DNA from: Streptomyces sp. JHA26
GTDB taxonomy: Bacteria > Actinomycetota > Actinomycetes > Streptomycetales > Streptomycetaceae
Reading direction: 5' to 3'
Assembly (NCBI RefSeq): GCF_002005565.1
Contig: NZ_BDJC01000004.1
Coordinates: 164,485-228,484, forward strand
DNA length: 64,000 bases
Positions 1-10,424 of this stretch are shown here, piece after piece. Positions within the stretch are counted from its first letter, which is position 1. Each line of letters starts with the position of its first letter. Under the pieces are notes generated by a model that searched no databases, was not told where the DNA came from, and was given only the letters and a program-made list of their open reading frames with translations. The position numbers and the translations under genes are program-made.

Positions 1-32
1 CCCCGTGCTCATCGTGAGCCCCACGGCTCACA

Positions 33-65
33 CCGGAGGGGGCGGGCACGTCCCGCCCCCTCCGG
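33..65 (+). promoter_or_regulatory. Perfect hairpin just upstream of atpC
   Basis: Arms 33-46 and 52-65 are exact reverse complements (14 bp, core GGAGGGGGCGGG) around a 5-nt loop. It lies before atpC, in what should be the atpD-atpC gap of the ATP synthase operon. It could be an attenuator or RNA-processing structure. No T-run follows. The end of atpD is not recognisable in the window. Confidence 0.6.
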
Positions 66-129
66 CACGCCCCTTAGACTTGTAACCAACACCCGGCTCC
101 CCCGCCGGGTGGTGACCCGAGGAGCCACC

Positions 130-504
130 TTGGCTGCTGAGCTGCACGTCGCGCTGGTCGCGGCCGACCGAGAGGTCTGGTCCGGCGAGGCCACCCTGGT
201 CGTCGCGCGCACCACGTCCGGCGACATCGGCGTCATGCCCGGTCACCAGCCGCTGCTCGGTGTGCTGGAGTCGGGCCCGGTGACCATCCGTACGAGTGAC
301 GGCGGGACGGTCGTCGCCGCGGTGCACGGCGGTTTCATCTCGTTCGCCGACAACAAGCTGTCGCTGCTGGCCGAGATCGCCGAGCTGTCGGACGAGATCG
401 ACGTCCAGCGCGCGGAGCGCGAGCTCGAGCGCGCGAAGGCGGAGGGCGACGCCCACGCCGAGCGTCGTGCGGACGTCCGACTGCGCGCGGCGGCGGGGCG
501 CTGA
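130..504 (+). CDS. atpC: F0F1 ATP synthase epsilon subunit
   Basis: 124-aa epsilon subunit of the F1 rotor stalk of membrane ATP synthase; it couples gamma rotation to the catalytic head and inhibits ATP hydrolysis. The N-terminal beta-sandwich reads AAELHVALVAADREVWSGEA, followed by the conserved segment GDIGVMPGHQPLLGVLESGPV. The C-terminal helical hairpin is charged (DVQRAERELERAKAEGDAHAERR). I chose the TTG at 130 because GAGGAG (119-124) lies 5 nt upstream and family members begin there; a GTG at 109 would add seven residues. It is the last gene of the atp operon, whose earlier genes lie outside the window. Confidence 0.95.
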   Translation: MAAELHVALVAADREVWSGEATLVVARTTSGDIGVMPGHQPLLGVLESGPVTIRTSDGGTVVAAVHGGFISFADNKLSLLAEIAELSDEIDVQRAERELERAKAEGDAHAERRADVRLRAAAGR

Positions 505-633
505 CCCACGGCGCTGTGCTATGACGTCACTCAGCCGCGGCTGGGACCGGAGCGATCCGGACCCGGCCGCGGCTGAGGCAGATCAGGGTGATTTTTCCGT
601 TCCGTTACCTAGGAGACGAGGAGGTCGGTGTCG

Positions 634-1083
634 ATGGTCCTCGCTCTGACCGTGTGCGGAATTGTCGTCGCCCTGGTGGTGGTCGGACTGTTCGTCTTCG
701 GTCTGCGCCGCAGGCTGATCCAGCGCTCCGGCGGCACCTTCGACTGTTCCCTGCGCTGGGACGCGCCCGAGGAGGGCGGCGACAGCGGCGGGAAGGGCTG
801 GGCCTACGGCGTGGCCCGCTACAACGGCGACCGGGTCGAGTGGTACCGCGTCTTCTCGTACTCCCCGCGCCCGCGCCGGGTCCTGGAGCGCGCGTCGATC
901 GAGGTGGCCGGCCGCCGTCTCCCGGACGGGGAGGAGGAGCTGGCGCTGCTCTCCGACTCCGTCGTCCTGGCCTGTCTGCACCGGGGCACCCGGCTCGAAC
1001 TGGCGATGAGCGAGGACGCGCTGACCGGATTCCTCGCGTGGCTGGAGGCGGCCCCGCCCGGACAGAGGGTGAACGTCGCGTAA
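634..1083 (+). CDS. DUF2550 membrane-anchored protein
   Basis: Conserved actinobacterial protein of about 149 aa with no known function, usually found next to atpC. One N-terminal membrane helix (VLALTVCGIVVALVVVGLFVF) is followed by a basic stretch (GLRRRLIQR) and a cytoplasmic domain rich in Trp, Tyr and Arg (RWDAPEE, GVARYNGDRVEWYRVFSYSPRPRRVLER). I take ATG 634 because GAGGAGG (618-624) is 9 nt upstream; GTG 628 in the same frame is only 3 nt from that site. It lies 129 nt after atpC on the same strand and converges with the chitinase gene across a strong terminator. Confidence 0.85.
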   Translation: MVLALTVCGIVVALVVVGLFVFGLRRRLIQRSGGTFDCSLRWDAPEEGGDSGGKGWAYGVARYNGDRVEWYRVFSYSPRPRRVLERASIEVAGRRLPDGEEELALLSDSVVLACLHRGTRLELAMSEDALTGFLAWLEAAPPGQRVNVA

Positions 1084-1087
1084 CCTC

Positions 1088-1126
1088 GTGCGCCCTCCTC
1101 CGGACGAGGTCCGGAGGAGGGCGCAC
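1088..1126. terminator. Bidirectional terminator between convergent genes
   Basis: Perfect 18-bp inverted repeat, arms 1088-1105 and 1109-1126, with a GAG loop. It sits 4 nt after the DUF2550 stop and 17 nt from the chitinase stop, so it can serve both strands. Confidence 0.85.
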
Positions 1127-1143
1127 GGTGGTGTTCGGTACCG

Positions 1144-2970
<1,827 letters not shown>

Positions 2971-3035
2971 GCTGCGCCTCCTTATGTGGGGATGTTGTTG
3001 TGAGCGTGACTGAGCCTCACGCTCGCAGTGCCGCG

Positions 3036-3077
3036 AGAATAGGAAGGTCTGGACCATAGGTCAATAGGTCTGGACCA
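3036..3077 (-). promoter_or_regulatory. Chitinase promoter with two 12-bp direct repeats
   Basis: On the minus strand a -35 TTGACC (3059-3064) and a -10 TATTCT (3036-3041) are separated by exactly 17 bp. Two identical 12-bp copies read AGGTCTGGACCA on the plus strand (3045-3056 and 3066-3077), 21 bp apart, flanking and touching the -35. Such repeats are the known hallmark of Streptomyces chitinase promoters, and each resembles a DasR operator half-palindrome. DasR binding itself is inferred. Confidence 0.85.
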
Positions 3078-3093
3078 CTGCTCGCGAGAGTGG

Positions 3094-3735
3094 TCAGATC
3101 CCCAACTCCTGGGCGAGCACCGCCGCCTGCACCCGGCTGCGCAGTTCCAGCTTGCCCAGCAGACGGCTGACGTGCGTCTTCACCGTGGCCTCGGCCATGT
3201 CCAGGCGCGTGGCGATCGCGGCGTTGGACAGCCCCTCGCCGAGACAGGACAGGACCTCGCGCTCCCGCCGGGTCAGACTGTCGAGGACGGCCGGATCGGC
3301 GGTGGCCGCCCGGGCCGGCCGCGCCGCGAACTCGGCGATCAGACGCCGGGTGACGGCCGGGGCGACGATCCCCTCGCCGCCCGCCACCGTGCGCACGGCG
3401 CCGATCAGGTCCTTCGCCTCCGTGTTCTTCAGCAGGAACCCGGCGGCGCCCGCCCGCAGCGCCCCGAAGACGTACTCGTCGAGGTCGAACGTGGTCAGCA
3501 CGAGCACGTCGGCCAGCCCCTCGCCGACCACCCGCCGGGTCGCCGACACCCCGTCCAGGCGGGGCATCTGCACGTCCATCAGGACCAGGTCGGGACGGAG
3601 TTCACGGGCGAGCTCCACCGCCCGCTCGCCGTCGCCCGCCTCGCCGACCACCTCGATGTCGGGCGCGCTGCGCAGGATCAGGACCAGTCCGGCACGGACG
3701 GCGGACTGGTCCTCGGCGACCAGGACCCGGATCAT
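3094..3735 (-). CDS. NarL/LuxR-family response regulator
   Basis: 213-aa DNA-binding response regulator. Receiver domain 1-120 has the acidic pair ED at 8-9, phospho-acceptor Asp54 (LVLMDVQMP) and the conserved Lys in FLLKN. A LuxR-type HTH lies at about 150-210 (LTRREREVLSCLGEGLSNAAIATRL, ATVKTHVSRLLGKL). ATG 3735 overlaps the kinase stop as ATGA, so translation is coupled to the upstream kinase gene. Target genes are unknown. The pair lies beside the chitinase gene, but nothing in the sequence ties the two together. Confidence 0.92.
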   Translation of the reverse strand: MIRVLVAEDQSAVRAGLVLILRSAPDIEVVGEAGDGERAVELARELRPDLVLMDVQMPRLDGVSATRRVVGEGLADVLVLTTFDLDEYVFGALRAGAAGFLLKNTEAKDLIGAVRTVAGGEGIVAPAVTRRLIAEFAARPARAATADPAVLDSLTRREREVLSCLGEGLSNAAIATRLDMAEATVKTHVSRLLGKLELRSRVQAAVLAQELGI

Positions 3736-4925
3736 TCCAGTTCTCCTCGGGTGATGTCGGTGACGGGGAGACGGGCGCGCACGACCCACCACGTGCCGTC
3801 CGGACCGCTCTCCGGGCCGGCCTCGAACGTGCCGTCCAGCAGGGCCACCCGCTCCCGCATGCCGACCAGCCCGGCCCCGGACCCCGGTGCGCGCGGGGTG
3901 TCCCGGCCGCCGTAGGGGCTGCTCACCCGGATGTCGAGGCCGTCGTCCAGGCGGCGCAGCAGCACGGTGACCTTCCCCGGAGCGGCGTGCTTCAGCGCGT
4001 TCGTCAGCGACTCCTGCACGATCCTGTACGCGGCGAGCTCGACCGGTGCGGGAACGGAAGTGTGGGTGGCGTCGAGGGCGACGTCCAGGCCGTTGGCGCG
4101 GGCGCCCTCGACCAGGGCGCCGAGGCCGTCGAGGGTGGGGGTCGCGGCCGGTTCCCGGTCGTCGGCCCCGTCGCGCAGGATGCCGATGAGCCGCCGCATC
4201 TCGGACAGTCCCTGGACGCTGTTCTCCCGGATCACGGCGAGCGCGTCGCGGGAGGTCTTCTCGTCGTCCAGGGAGAGCGCGGCCGTGGAGTGGATGGCGA
4301 TCGCGGAGAGGTGGTTGGCGACCATGTCGTGCAACTCCCGCGCCATCCGGGCGCGCTCCGCGGTCACCGCCTGGGTGCGGTCCATCTCGGCGAGCAGCGC
4401 GGTCTGTTCGGCCCGCAGCCGGGCCGCCTCGGCGGCGTCGCGGTGGTTGCGCACGATCAGGCCGGTCGACGCGGGTGTGAACGCCACACCGCCGACGACG
4501 AGACCGAGCAGCAGCGCCTCCGGCACCCGCCACACGGCGTACGGCACCAGCGTCGCGGCGATCGTGAGCATGCCGGTGATCCACGGCAGGCGGCGGGCCG
4601 CGGCGGGCGTCCCGTACAGGACGGCGGCGTACATCAGGTCGGTGTACATCACGATCGTGGCGATGCTGCCCCGGGTCATCGTGTCCGCGGCCAGCGCCAG
4701 CGTGCCGGTCAGCAGCGCGGTGCGCGGAGCGGTGCGGCGCAGCAGCTCGCAGCCGGCGATCACGGCGAGCGGCACGAGGAGGGGCCAGCGGCCGTCGAGG
4801 AGCACGATCGGATCGTCGCCCCCGCGCACGCCCAGCCCGAGCCCCCACAGCAGCAGTCCGCCGGAGAGTCCGGCCAGCGCGGTCCACCCGTCGAAGCGGT
4901 GGGGGCGGGGCGGTCGTACGGCCAT
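3732..4925 (-). CDS. NarL-type sensor histidine kinase
   Basis: About 397-aa membrane histidine kinase and partner of the adjoining regulator. The N-terminal half holds roughly four to six hydrophobic segments (for example LAGLSGGLLLWGLGLGV and LLVPLAVIAGCEL) with only short loops, so a stimulus within the membrane is plausible. HisKA_3 motif: ARELHDMVANHL with phospho-His199. The ATPase domain ends GAGLVGMRERVALLDG, typical of the family. ATG 4925 gives MAVRPPRPH; an in-frame ATG at 4988 would add 21 residues. Neither has a clear ribosome site. First gene of the two-gene operon. Confidence 0.88.
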   Translation of the reverse strand: MAVRPPRPHRFDGWTALAGLSGGLLLWGLGLGVRGGDDPIVLLDGRWPLLVPLAVIAGCELLRRTAPRTALLTGTLALAADTMTRGSIATIVMYTDLMYAAVLYGTPAAARRLPWITGMLTIAATLVPYAVWRVPEALLLGLVVGGVAFTPASTGLIVRNHRDAAEAARLRAEQTALLAEMDRTQAVTAERARMARELHDMVANHLSAIAIHSTAALSLDDEKTSRDALAVIRENSVQGLSEMRRLIGILRDGADDREPAATPTLDGLGALVEGARANGLDVALDATHTSVPAPVELAAYRIVQESLTNALKHAAPGKVTVLLRRLDDGLDIRVSSPYGGRDTPRAPGSGAGLVGMRERVALLDGTFEAGPESGPDGTWWVVRARLPVTDITRGELE

Positions 4926-5077
4926 GGCACCATCCAACACGCTGCGCGCACCCGGCGCCTGATCCCCGCGGACGGTCCTGGACTGCATCTTTCGATGTAC
5001 CGCGGGTTCGTCGTCGGCGACGACGAAACGGGCCGTTCCGCACGGGAGCCTGAAAGGGTGACCGAAGGGAGCGAACC

Positions 5078-5665
5078 GTGATCGTCGCCTTGATCGCCGC
5101 CTGTGAGATCGGCTTCTGGGTGCTGCTGGCCGCCGGACTGGCCTGCCGCTACCTGCTGAGGATGCCCCGCACCGGTCTGGCGCTGCTGCTGTGCGAGCCG
5201 CTGCTGGAGGTCGTCCTGCTGGTCGCCACCGCGCTGGACCTGAAGAACGGCGCCGAGCCGAACTGGACGCACGGCCTGGCCGCGCTCTACCTCGGCTACA
5301 CCGTGGGCCACGGCCACCGCACGGTGAAGTGGCTCGACGGCCACGCCGCCCACCGGCTGGGCGGCGCCCCGAAGCCGCTCGGCCCGCCCCGCCACGGCAT
5401 GGCCCGCGCCCGGCACGAGACCAAGGTCTGGCTGGGCACGCTGACCGCCGCCGTCGTGGCGACCGCGCTGCTCCAGCTCGCCATCTGGTACGTCGACGAC
5501 CCGAGCCGCGTCACGCCCCTGGAGTCCTGGCGCTTCACCGCGTGGCGGATCGCCGGCATCCACGGTCTGGTGGCCCTGGCCTACTGGATCTGGCCGAAGA
5601 AGGCCCCGGCGGACGGGCGGGACGTCGCCGGCGCGGGCACCGGCAAGGAGCGTGTCGGCCGATGA
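5078..5665 (+). CDS. Integral membrane protein, unknown function
   Basis: 195-aa polytopic protein: two N-terminal helices (IVALIAACEIGFWVLLAAGLAC; TGLALLLCEPLLEVVLLVATAL), a hydrophilic His-rich loop (GHGHRTVKWLDGHAAHR), and two C-terminal helices (LTAAVVATALLQLAIWYV; GIHGLVALAYWIWP). I do not recognise an established family function. AAGGGAG (5065-5071) precedes GTG 5078 by 6 nt. Divergent from the sensor kinase gene, and its stop overlaps the next start as ATGA, so the two small membrane proteins are made together. Confidence 0.8.
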   Translation: MIVALIAACEIGFWVLLAAGLACRYLLRMPRTGLALLLCEPLLEVVLLVATALDLKNGAEPNWTHGLAALYLGYTVGHGHRTVKWLDGHAAHRLGGAPKPLGPPRHGMARARHETKVWLGTLTAAVVATALLQLAIWYVDDPSRVTPLESWRFTAWRIAGIHGLVALAYWIWPKKAPADGRDVAGAGTGKERVGR

Positions 5666-5859
5666 CACGGGCGTCCGGGAACCTTCTCGCGGGGCCCGCC
5701 ACGCTGGTGGCGGGCCTGGCGCTGTGGCTGTTCGCCCAGGGAGTGGACCTGCCGGTGGTCGACCCCGTCAAGGTCGGCGTGGTGCTGATGTGCGTCGGCG
5801 GCGCCGAGACCCTGCTGGGCCTCTACCGGGCCGCACGCGGTCGGGCGGAGCCCCGGTAG
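5662..5859 (+). CDS. Small two-helix membrane protein (DUF5708-like)
   Basis: 65-aa protein with two hydrophobic helices (LLAGPATLVAGLALWLFAQG and VKVGVVLMCVGGAETLLGLY) and a basic C-terminus (RAARGRAEPR). It resembles the DUF5708 family as I remember it; function unknown. The start is set by the ATGA overlap with the preceding membrane-protein gene. It ends 3 nt before the convergent cobalamin adenosyltransferase stop, leaving no room for a separate terminator. Confidence 0.75.
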   Translation: MTRASGNLLAGPATLVAGLALWLFAQGVDLPVVDPVKVGVVLMCVGGAETLLGLYRAARGRAEPR

Positions 5860-5862
5860 GGC

Positions 5863-6435
5863 TCAGCGCTCCCCGCCCGGCACCCACAGCACGTCGCCGG
5901 TCTCCTCGTTCGCGACGCGCGCCAGGATGAACAGCAGGTCGGAGAGCCGGTTCAGGTAGGTGGCGGTGAGCGGGTTCATCGTCTCGCCGTGGACCTCCAG
6001 CGCCGCCCACGTCGAGCGCTCGGCCCGCCTCACCACCGTGCACGCCTGGTGCAGCAGGGCCGCGCCGGGCGTGCCGCCGGGCAGGATGAAGGAGCGGAGC
6101 TTCTCCAGCCGCTCGTTGAAGCGGTCGCAGTCCGCCTCCAGCCGGTCGACGTAGAACTGCTCGACCCGCAGCGGCGGGTACTCGGGGTTCTCCACGACCG
6201 GTGTCGACAGGTCGGCGCCCACGTCGAACAGGTCGTTCTGGACGCGGGTGAGGACCTGGACGACCTCGTCCTCCAGACCCCCCAGCGCGATCGCCGTGCC
6301 GATCACCGCGTTCGCCTCGTTGGCGTCGGCGTAGGCGGAGATCCGCAGATCGGTCTTGGCGACCCGGGACATGTCACCGAGGTTCGTGGTGCCCTTGTCG
6401 CCGGTCCGGGTGTAGATACGCGTCAGGTTGACCAT
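5863..6435 (-). CDS. Cob(I)yrinic acid a,c-diamide/cobalamin adenosyltransferase (PduO type)
   Basis: 190-aa enzyme that moves the 5'-deoxyadenosyl group of ATP to cob(I)alamin, making adenosylcobalamin. N-terminal ATP-binding motif TRTGDKGTTNLGD; further hallmarks are the adenosyltransferase segments AYADANEANAVIG and FILPGGTPGAALLHQACTVVRRAER, and the C-terminal NRLSDLLFILAR. Full family length. It supplies the cofactor of acyl-CoA mutases such as IcmA encoded at 36.2 kb, whose chaperone-type GTPase MeaB is at 27.7 kb. No cobalamin riboswitch is visible upstream. It ends 3 nt from a convergent gene. Confidence 0.95.
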   Translation of the reverse strand: MVNLTRIYTRTGDKGTTNLGDMSRVAKTDLRISAYADANEANAVIGTAIALGGLEDEVVQVLTRVQNDLFDVGADLSTPVVENPEYPPLRVEQFYVDRLEADCDRFNERLEKLRSFILPGGTPGAALLHQACTVVRRAERSTWAALEVHGETMNPLTATYLNRLSDLLFILARVANEETGDVLWVPGGER

Positions 6436-6448
6436 GGGGTCAGCCTAG

Positions 6449-7198
6449 TTACGCCCCGGCCGTCCGGAACACGCGTGTGCCCACCGTCACGGCCAGTGCG
6501 GTGAAGGCCACGGCGACGAGGGAGCCGTACAGCATGTGCGCCGTCGCGTAGCTGCCGACGTAGGCGTCCCGTACCGCGTCGACCAGGTAGCGGAACGGCA
6601 TCAGGTGCGACAGCACGTCCAGCCACGCCGGCCCCAGCGTCATCGGGAGCATCAGACCGGACAGCAGCATCGACGGCATCGTCAGCGCGTTGATCGTGGG
6701 CCCGAACTCCTGCGGGGTCCGCACCTTCATCGCCAGCGCGTACGACAGCGACGCCAGCGAGACCGTGAGCAGCGCGACGAACACGAAGCCGATCAGCACG
6801 CCGGGCAGCGGTGCGCGCAGGCCCATGACCACGGCCGCCAGCACCAGCAGCACCGCCTGGAAGGCGAAGACGGTGGCGTCCCGCAGGACCCGCCCCAGGA
6901 GCAGCGCGAGCCGGCTGACGGGCGTGACGCGCATGCGTTCGACCACCCCCTGACCGTTCTCGATGATGATCGAGAACCCGGCGAAGGAGGCTCCGAACAG
7001 GCCGAGTTGCAGCAGCAGGCCGGGGACCAGCACCTGCCAGGAGCTGCCCCGCCCGCCGAGCGGCAGGTCGGTCAGCAGCGGGCCGAAGAAGAGCAGGTAC
7101 AGCAGCGGCATCAGGACGCCGAAGAGCAGCGCGAAGCGGGAGCGCAGGGACTGGCGCAGATAGCGGCCGTAGACGAGGCCGGTGTCGTGGAGCAGCAT
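6449..7198 (-). CDS. ABC-2 type exporter permease
   Basis: 249-aa permease with about six membrane helices (FALLFGVLMPLLYLLFFG, LVPGLLLQLGLFGASFAGF, VFVALLTVSLASLSYALAM, TMPSMLLSGLMLPMTLGPAWL and others), of the ABC2/DrrB type. It forms an exporter with the ATPase encoded 35 nt upstream. The motif MPFRYLVDAVRDAYVG near the C-terminus is typical of drug-type exporters. The substrate cannot be read from sequence. ATG 7198 gives MLLHDTGLVYGRYLR. Cotranscribed with the ATPase and likely controlled by the divergent TetR gene. Confidence 0.9.
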   Translation of the reverse strand: MLLHDTGLVYGRYLRQSLRSRFALLFGVLMPLLYLLFFGPLLTDLPLGGRGSSWQVLVPGLLLQLGLFGASFAGFSIIIENGQGVVERMRVTPVSRLALLLGRVLRDATVFAFQAVLLVLAAVVMGLRAPLPGVLIGFVFVALLTVSLASLSYALAMKVRTPQEFGPTINALTMPSMLLSGLMLPMTLGPAWLDVLSHLMPFRYLVDAVRDAYVGSYATAHMLYGSLVAVAFTALAVTVGTRVFRTAGA

Positions 7199-7233
7199 CG
7201 GTGTTCCCAGGGGTGTCGGGCGGCTACGGGGTG

Positions 7234-8016
<783 letters not shown>

Positions 8017-8034
8017 GCCCCCAGAAAAACAGAG

Positions 8035-8071
8035 TCACTGAAATTTTGCAATGACACCAAGTTTTCAGTGA
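8035..8071. promoter_or_regulatory. Inverted repeat in ABC/TetR divergent promoter
   Basis: TCACTGAAA (8035-8043) and its exact reverse complement TTTCAGTGA (8063-8071) are separated by 19 nt in an A/T-rich patch between the divergent exporter and regulator genes. It is the best candidate operator for the TetR protein. On the plus strand a -10-like TAGGAT (8097-8102) follows. Confidence 0.6.
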
Positions 8072-8096
8072 CCCCATCCGGTGGTGCCGGCGCGGT

Positions 8097-8102
8097 TAGG
8101 AT
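8097..8102 (+). promoter_or_regulatory. -10-like hexamer, leaderless TetR promoter candidate
   Basis: TAGGAT ends 6 nt before ATG 8109 and no purine-rich ribosome site lies between, so transcription would begin at or next to the start codon. The -35 region is weak. Confidence 0.45.
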
Positions 8103-8108
8103 GCGGGC

Positions 8109-8750
8109 ATGGCCGAGGGACTCAGGGAACGGAAGAAGCGGCAGACCCGGCAGTACATCTCGGATGTCGCCACGGGGCTGTTCCTGGAGCGCGGCTTCGA
8201 GGCCGTCACGGTGGCGGAGGTCGCGGACGCCGCGAACGTCTCCGTCAACACCGTCTACAACTACTTCCCGGCCAAGGAGGACCTCTTCCTCGACCGCTCC
8301 AAGGGCGTCGTCGACCGGCTCTCGCGCTGGGTGCGCGGCCGGCGCGAGGGGGAGTCGGCGGCCCGCGCCGTGCTGCGCGAACTGCGCGAGGAGGTCGAGA
8401 CGGTCTCCCCCCGCGTCGGCCTCATGGAGGGGTACGCGCGGTTCATGGGGGTCATCGAGGCCTCACCCGCGCTGCGCTCCCGGCTCTGGGCGATCGCCCA
8501 GGAGGTGCAGGACGACCTGGAGCGCACCCTGCGCGAGGTGACCGGCGCCCCGGACGGCGACCCGGTGCCCTCGCTGATGGCGGGTCAGATCAGCTGGCTG
8601 CACGGCACGGTGATGACGGCCATCGGTCGCCGCATGACGGCCGGCGGAAAGCCCGCCGAGGTCTCCCGCGACACCCTCGTGCTGCTGGACGAGATGGAGG
8701 ACCTGTTGAGCGACAGGGTGCTCAACTACGCCGTCCGGGGTGCGGACTGA
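8109..8750 (+). CDS. TetR-family transcriptional regulator
   Basis: 213-aa regulator. N-terminal HTH at about 10-60 (KKRQTRQYISDVATGLFLERGFEAVTVAEVADAANVSVNTVYNYFPAKEDLF), the classic TetR form ending in VYNYFPAKEDLF. The C-terminal ligand domain (about 70-213) is helical and not assignable to a ligand. Divergent from the DrrAB-like exporter, which it probably represses along with itself through the inverted repeat at 8035-8071. A -10-like box 6 nt before ATG suggests a leaderless transcript. Confidence 0.92.
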   Translation: MAEGLRERKKRQTRQYISDVATGLFLERGFEAVTVAEVADAANVSVNTVYNYFPAKEDLFLDRSKGVVDRLSRWVRGRREGESAARAVLRELREEVETVSPRVGLMEGYARFMGVIEASPALRSRLWAIAQEVQDDLERTLREVTGAPDGDPVPSLMAGQISWLHGTVMTAIGRRMTAGGKPAEVSRDTLVLLDEMEDLLSDRVLNYAVRGAD

Positions 8751-8886
8751 CACCTGAACGGCGCACCCCGGTGTGACGTCCGTCATTTGAGACGTGACGC
8801 GCGTTACTAACCGGTCACACAGCGCCTCACGCCCGCTAATCTCCGGCCGAGAGACGAGAATCAGCGCGTATCAGGGGAGTCGCACA

Positions 8887-9735
8887 GTGGCACGGAAGCT
8901 CGCCGTCATCGGAGCCGGACTCATGGGGTCCGGCATCGCCCAGGTCTCCGCGCAGGCGGGCTGGGACGTCGTCCTGCGCGACGTCACCGACGAGGCGCTG
9001 CGGCGCGGCACCGACGGCATCAGGGCCTCGTACGACAAGTTCGTCGCCAAGGGCAAGCTCGCCGCGGACGACGCCGAGGCCGCCCTCGCCCGCATCACCG
9101 CGACCACCGACCTGGACGCCGCCGCCGACGCGGACGTCGTCGTCGAGGCCGTCTTCGAGAAGCTGGAGGTCAAGCACGAGATCTTCCGCGCCCTCGACAA
9201 GCTGGTCAAGGACGAGGCGATCCTCGCGTCCAACACCTCCGCCATCCCGATCACCAAGATCGCGGCCGTGACGGAGCGCCCCGAGCGGGTCGTCGGCACC
9301 CACTTCTTCTCCCCGGTCCCGATGATGCAGCTGTGCGAACTGGTGCGCGGCTACAAGACCAGCGACGAAACGCTCGCCACCGCCCGTGAGTTCGCCGAGT
9401 CCACCGGCAAGACGTGCATCGTCGTCAACCGCGACGTCGCCGGCTTCGTGACCACCCGTCTCATCTCCGCCCTCGTCGTCGAGGCCGCGAAGCTGTACGA
9501 GTCGGGCGTCGCCACCGCCGAGGACATCGACCTCGCCTGCAGGCTGGGCTTCGGCCACGCCATGGGGCCGCTGGCCACCGCCGACCTGACGGGCGTCGAC
9601 ATCCTGCTGCACGCCACGAGCAACATCTACACCGAGTCCCAGGACGAGAAGTTCGCCCCGCCGGAGCTGATGCGCCGGATGGTGGACGCCGGTGACATCG
9701 GGCGCAAGAGCGGGCAGGGCTTCTACAAGCACTGA
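8887..9735 (+). CDS. 3-hydroxybutyryl-CoA dehydrogenase
   Basis: 282-aa NAD(P)-dependent dehydrogenase interconverting 3-hydroxybutyryl-CoA and acetoacetyl-CoA, used in short-chain acyl-CoA metabolism. Rossmann motif GAGLMG at 9-14; catalytic His/Glu segment GTHFFSPVPMMQLCELVRG; Asn of NTSAIPIT and the C-terminal dimer domain (GFGHAMGPLATADLTGVD) are all present, with the usual family length. GTG 8887 has GGGGAG (8874-8879) 7 nt upstream; the longer frame from 8794 has no support. Together with the thiolase at 26.4 kb it supports four-carbon acyl-CoA formation. Confidence 0.93.
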   Translation: MARKLAVIGAGLMGSGIAQVSAQAGWDVVLRDVTDEALRRGTDGIRASYDKFVAKGKLAADDAEAALARITATTDLDAAADADVVVEAVFEKLEVKHEIFRALDKLVKDEAILASNTSAIPITKIAAVTERPERVVGTHFFSPVPMMQLCELVRGYKTSDETLATAREFAESTGKTCIVVNRDVAGFVTTRLISALVVEAAKLYESGVATAEDIDLACRLGFGHAMGPLATADLTGVDILLHATSNIYTESQDEKFAPPELMRRMVDAGDIGRKSGQGFYKH

Positions 9736-9811
9736 GTCCGCACCGAGTCCGCCCCCGGCCCGGGCAACATCACACGCCGGGGTGAATTCGGTATCGGTTC
9801 GCTCACGGGTG

Positions 9812-9846
9812 GCAACCTCCGACCGTTTCGGCCAGTCAGAGGTTGC
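9812..9846. promoter_or_regulatory. Inverted repeat upstream of STAS gene
   Basis: GCAACCTC (9812-9819) and GAGGTTGC (9839-9846) are exact reverse complements 19 nt apart, about 90 bp before the STAS start. Either an operator or a 5'-UTR hairpin. The rest of 9736-9938 shows nothing else I can support. Confidence 0.4.
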
Positions 9847-9938
9847 ATGACCTGATATCGCCGAGAGACCACCCCGCGGGACGGGAGACCGCCCGTGGGA
9901 CACATCGCCGAGCACGAGACGCACGCCGGGGAGCGCAT

Positions 9939-10262
9939 ATGCACATCAGGGGCGACCACGTCGAGCTGGTCGTCGGGGGCCGCCTCGACGTCCGCAGCGC
10001 GGCGGACGCCCGTACGGTCCTGCACTCGGCCGTCGACGACGGGGTCGGCGACCTGGTCCTGGACCTGTCCGAGCTGGACTCCTGGGACGCCACCGGACTC
10101 GGGGTGATCATGGGGGTCCACCGGCGGGCCGGCCGCTGCGGCCGGCGCCTGGTGCTGCGCGGTGTTCCGCCGCAGATGCAGCGCCTGCTGGTGGCCACCC
10201 GGCTGCACAGGATCCTGGCCATCGAGGGCGGCATCGGCGTGGAGACCCTGCCCAGGGTGTGA
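9939..10262 (+). CDS. STAS-domain protein (anti-sigma factor antagonist type)
   Basis: 107-aa single STAS domain of SpoIIAA/RsbV type: beta-strand VELVVGGRLDVRSAADARTVL, then LVLDLSELDSWDATGLGVIMGVHRRA. The phosphorylation loop is D-A-T-G rather than D-S-S-G, so Thr would be the target of an anti-sigma kinase. ATG 9939 with GGGGAG 5 nt upstream. It probably binds an anti-sigma factor encoded elsewhere. The next gene on the same strand (10556) is a large P-loop protein, but the 293-nt gap argues for separate promoters. Confidence 0.88.
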   Translation: MHIRGDHVELVVGGRLDVRSAADARTVLHSAVDDGVGDLVLDLSELDSWDATGLGVIMGVHRRAGRCGRRLVLRGVPPQMQRLLVATRLHRILAIEGGIGVETLPRV

Positions 10263-10418
10263 CCCCCGGTGGCCGTCGCACCCCGGCGGCCGCGGAACGC
10301 CCCGCCGCGAGGACCCGGGCACCGTCCGGCACGACGCCCGATGCACGCAATCCTCACGAGACCGTGACCTCTCGGACGGACCGGCACCCCGGACTGTCGG
10401 AGATACTGGGCGAAGGTT

Positions 10419-10424
10419 TAGGGT
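10419..10424 (+). promoter_or_regulatory. -10-like element for the P-loop protein gene
   Basis: TAGGGT in an otherwise GC-rich stretch, about 130 nt before ATG 10556. The -35 region is not convincing. The 10263-10555 gap holds nothing else I can support. Confidence 0.35.

Noticed and set aside
1..129. Possible tail of atpD
   Set aside because: Stops occur at several points in two frames and no ATP synthase beta C-terminal sequence is recognisable; the remaining frame is continuous with the region before atpC but shows no beta-subunit motif.
3094..5043. Long minus-strand frame suggesting a fused kinase-regulator
   Set aside because: Only the regulator lies in this frame; the kinase occupies another frame and ends with an ATGA overlap.
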